This document shows positions 8,030 through 8,350 of a stretch of 8,350 nt of DNA, one piece after another (positions within the stretch are counted from its first letter, which is position 1; each line of letters starts with the position of its first letter). Origin of the DNA: Psychrobacter sp. GTDB lineage: Bacteria; Pseudomonadota; Gammaproteobacteria; Pseudomonadales; Moraxellaceae. The stretch covers positions 1 through 8,350 of the forward strand of contig JARIAA010000184.1 in NCBI GenBank assembly GCA_029264635.1. The letters run 5' to 3'. A program made the position numbers and the translations under genes. Under the pieces are notes generated by a model. That model was not told where the DNA came from, did no database searches, and saw nothing but the letters and a program-made list of their open reading frames with translations.

Positions 8030-8068
8030 AAAAAAAGCACTACAATTATCAATTGCAGTGCTTTTTTA
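8030..8068. terminator. Bidirectional rho-independent terminator
   Basis: An A run (8030-8036) is followed by a stem GCACT-a-CAATT (8037-8047), a 3-nt loop ATC, the complementary arm AATTG-c-AGTGC (8051-8061) with one A/C mismatch, and a T run (8062-8067). The A and T runs on either side make the hairpin work in both directions. It lies 24 bp after the patatin stop and 22 bp beyond the stop of the convergent minus-strand gene, so it probably ends both. Confidence 0.88.
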
Positions 8069-8090
8069 TTTAAAATAGCCAATTTATATG

Positions 8091-8350
8091 TTATTTAACC
8101 TTGGCACGGTATTTGACCATGACCGTGTCATTGAGTCCCACGCCTTCGATATCCCAGCGTACCGCTTTATAATACTGTAGAGGAATCTCTTGAAGCTGAT
8201 TGTCGACTCTGCCTCGTAGCGGCATACGTGCAAAGGTTTCCCCATCGGCGCTACCGTACGGGAACTCAGGAGCGACAACGCGTAGCAATTCTACTTGTTC
8301 AGGGATGGTCAAAGTGACCGTCATTTTGCGTACCCGATCTGCGTTGGTAT
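8091..8350 (-). CDS. Unrecognised protein, C-terminal part only (gene runs off the right edge)
   Basis: The minus-strand frame is open from the right edge to the TAA at 8091-8093, giving about 85 visible residues and ending in VMVKYRAKVK. The first Met in view is at 8324, but it has no ribosome site and the frame continues upstream without a stop (TNADRVRK), so this is most likely the end of a longer protein. The visible part alternates hydrophobic and polar residues (MTVTLTIPEQVELL, QEIPLQYYKAVRWDIEG), suggesting a beta-rich domain. There is no membrane segment, Cys pair or catalytic motif. It converges on the patatin gene and shares the terminator hairpin. I do not recognise the family. The terminator after its stop and the even use of codons support a real gene. 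Confidence 0.7.
   Translation of the reverse strand, partial: TNADRVRKMTVTLTIPEQVELLRVVAPEFPYGSADGETFARMPLRGRVDNQLQEIPLQYYKAVRWDIEGVGLNDTVMVKYRAKVK

Noticed and set aside
8084..8278. 64-codon minus-strand open frame overlapping the right-edge gene
   Set aside because: It shares the strand but not the frame with the 8091 gene. The 8091 frame stays open to the window edge and reads as a more protein-like sequence, so this one is a shadow.
1..8350. Mobile elements, CRISPR arrays, tRNA or rRNA genes, toxin-antitoxin or phage-defence genes
   Set aside because: No transposase motif, regular direct-repeat array, cloverleaf or characteristic gene pair was seen. Nearly all of the window is accounted for by housekeeping and envelope genes.

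Overview
The window looks like an ordinary chromosomal segment of a Gram-negative gammaproteobacterium, most likely Moraxellaceae and probably Psychrobacter. That placement rests on a GC content in the mid-40s by eye, AT-rich intergenic DNA, a RecG that is recognisably gammaproteobacterial from its helicase core to its C-terminus, and cell-envelope genes that need an outer membrane. The genus is inference, not something read directly from a marker gene.

Layout, left to right. Positions 1-3011 (minus strand) hold most of an RND-type inner-membrane efflux transporter, cut by the left edge about 1003 codons in. Its start overlaps by 4 bases (ATGA) the stop of its periplasmic adaptor gene (3008-4288, minus). 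A 76-bp gap separates the adaptor from recG (4365-6716, minus), which encodes the ATP-dependent branch-migration helicase. All three genes are read leftward, so the order of transcription is recG, adaptor, transporter. A roughly 240-bp divergent control region lies between recG and a rightward gene for a patatin-like phospholipase predicted to be a lipoprotein (6959-8005). A symmetrical hairpin flanked by A and T runs (8030-8068) ends that gene and probably also a convergent, unrecognised gene on the minus strand (8091 to the right edge), of which only the last 85 or so codons are visible.

The adaptor and transporter would form two of the three parts of a tripartite drug or solute exporter. 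No TolC-type outer-membrane channel gene is in view, so it must lie beyond the left edge or elsewhere. RecG acts separately in replication-fork rescue and recombination. The patatin-like lipoprotein would act on lipids at the outer membrane or in the periplasm.

I found no mobile element, CRISPR array, tRNA, rRNA, prophage gene or defence system, and no convincing undescribed system. The points most worth a second look are a roughly 60-residue, low-conservation insertion in RecG, the start site and unusually long signal-peptide N-region of the patatin lipoprotein, possible read-through from recG into the efflux genes, and the unidentified gene at the right edge.
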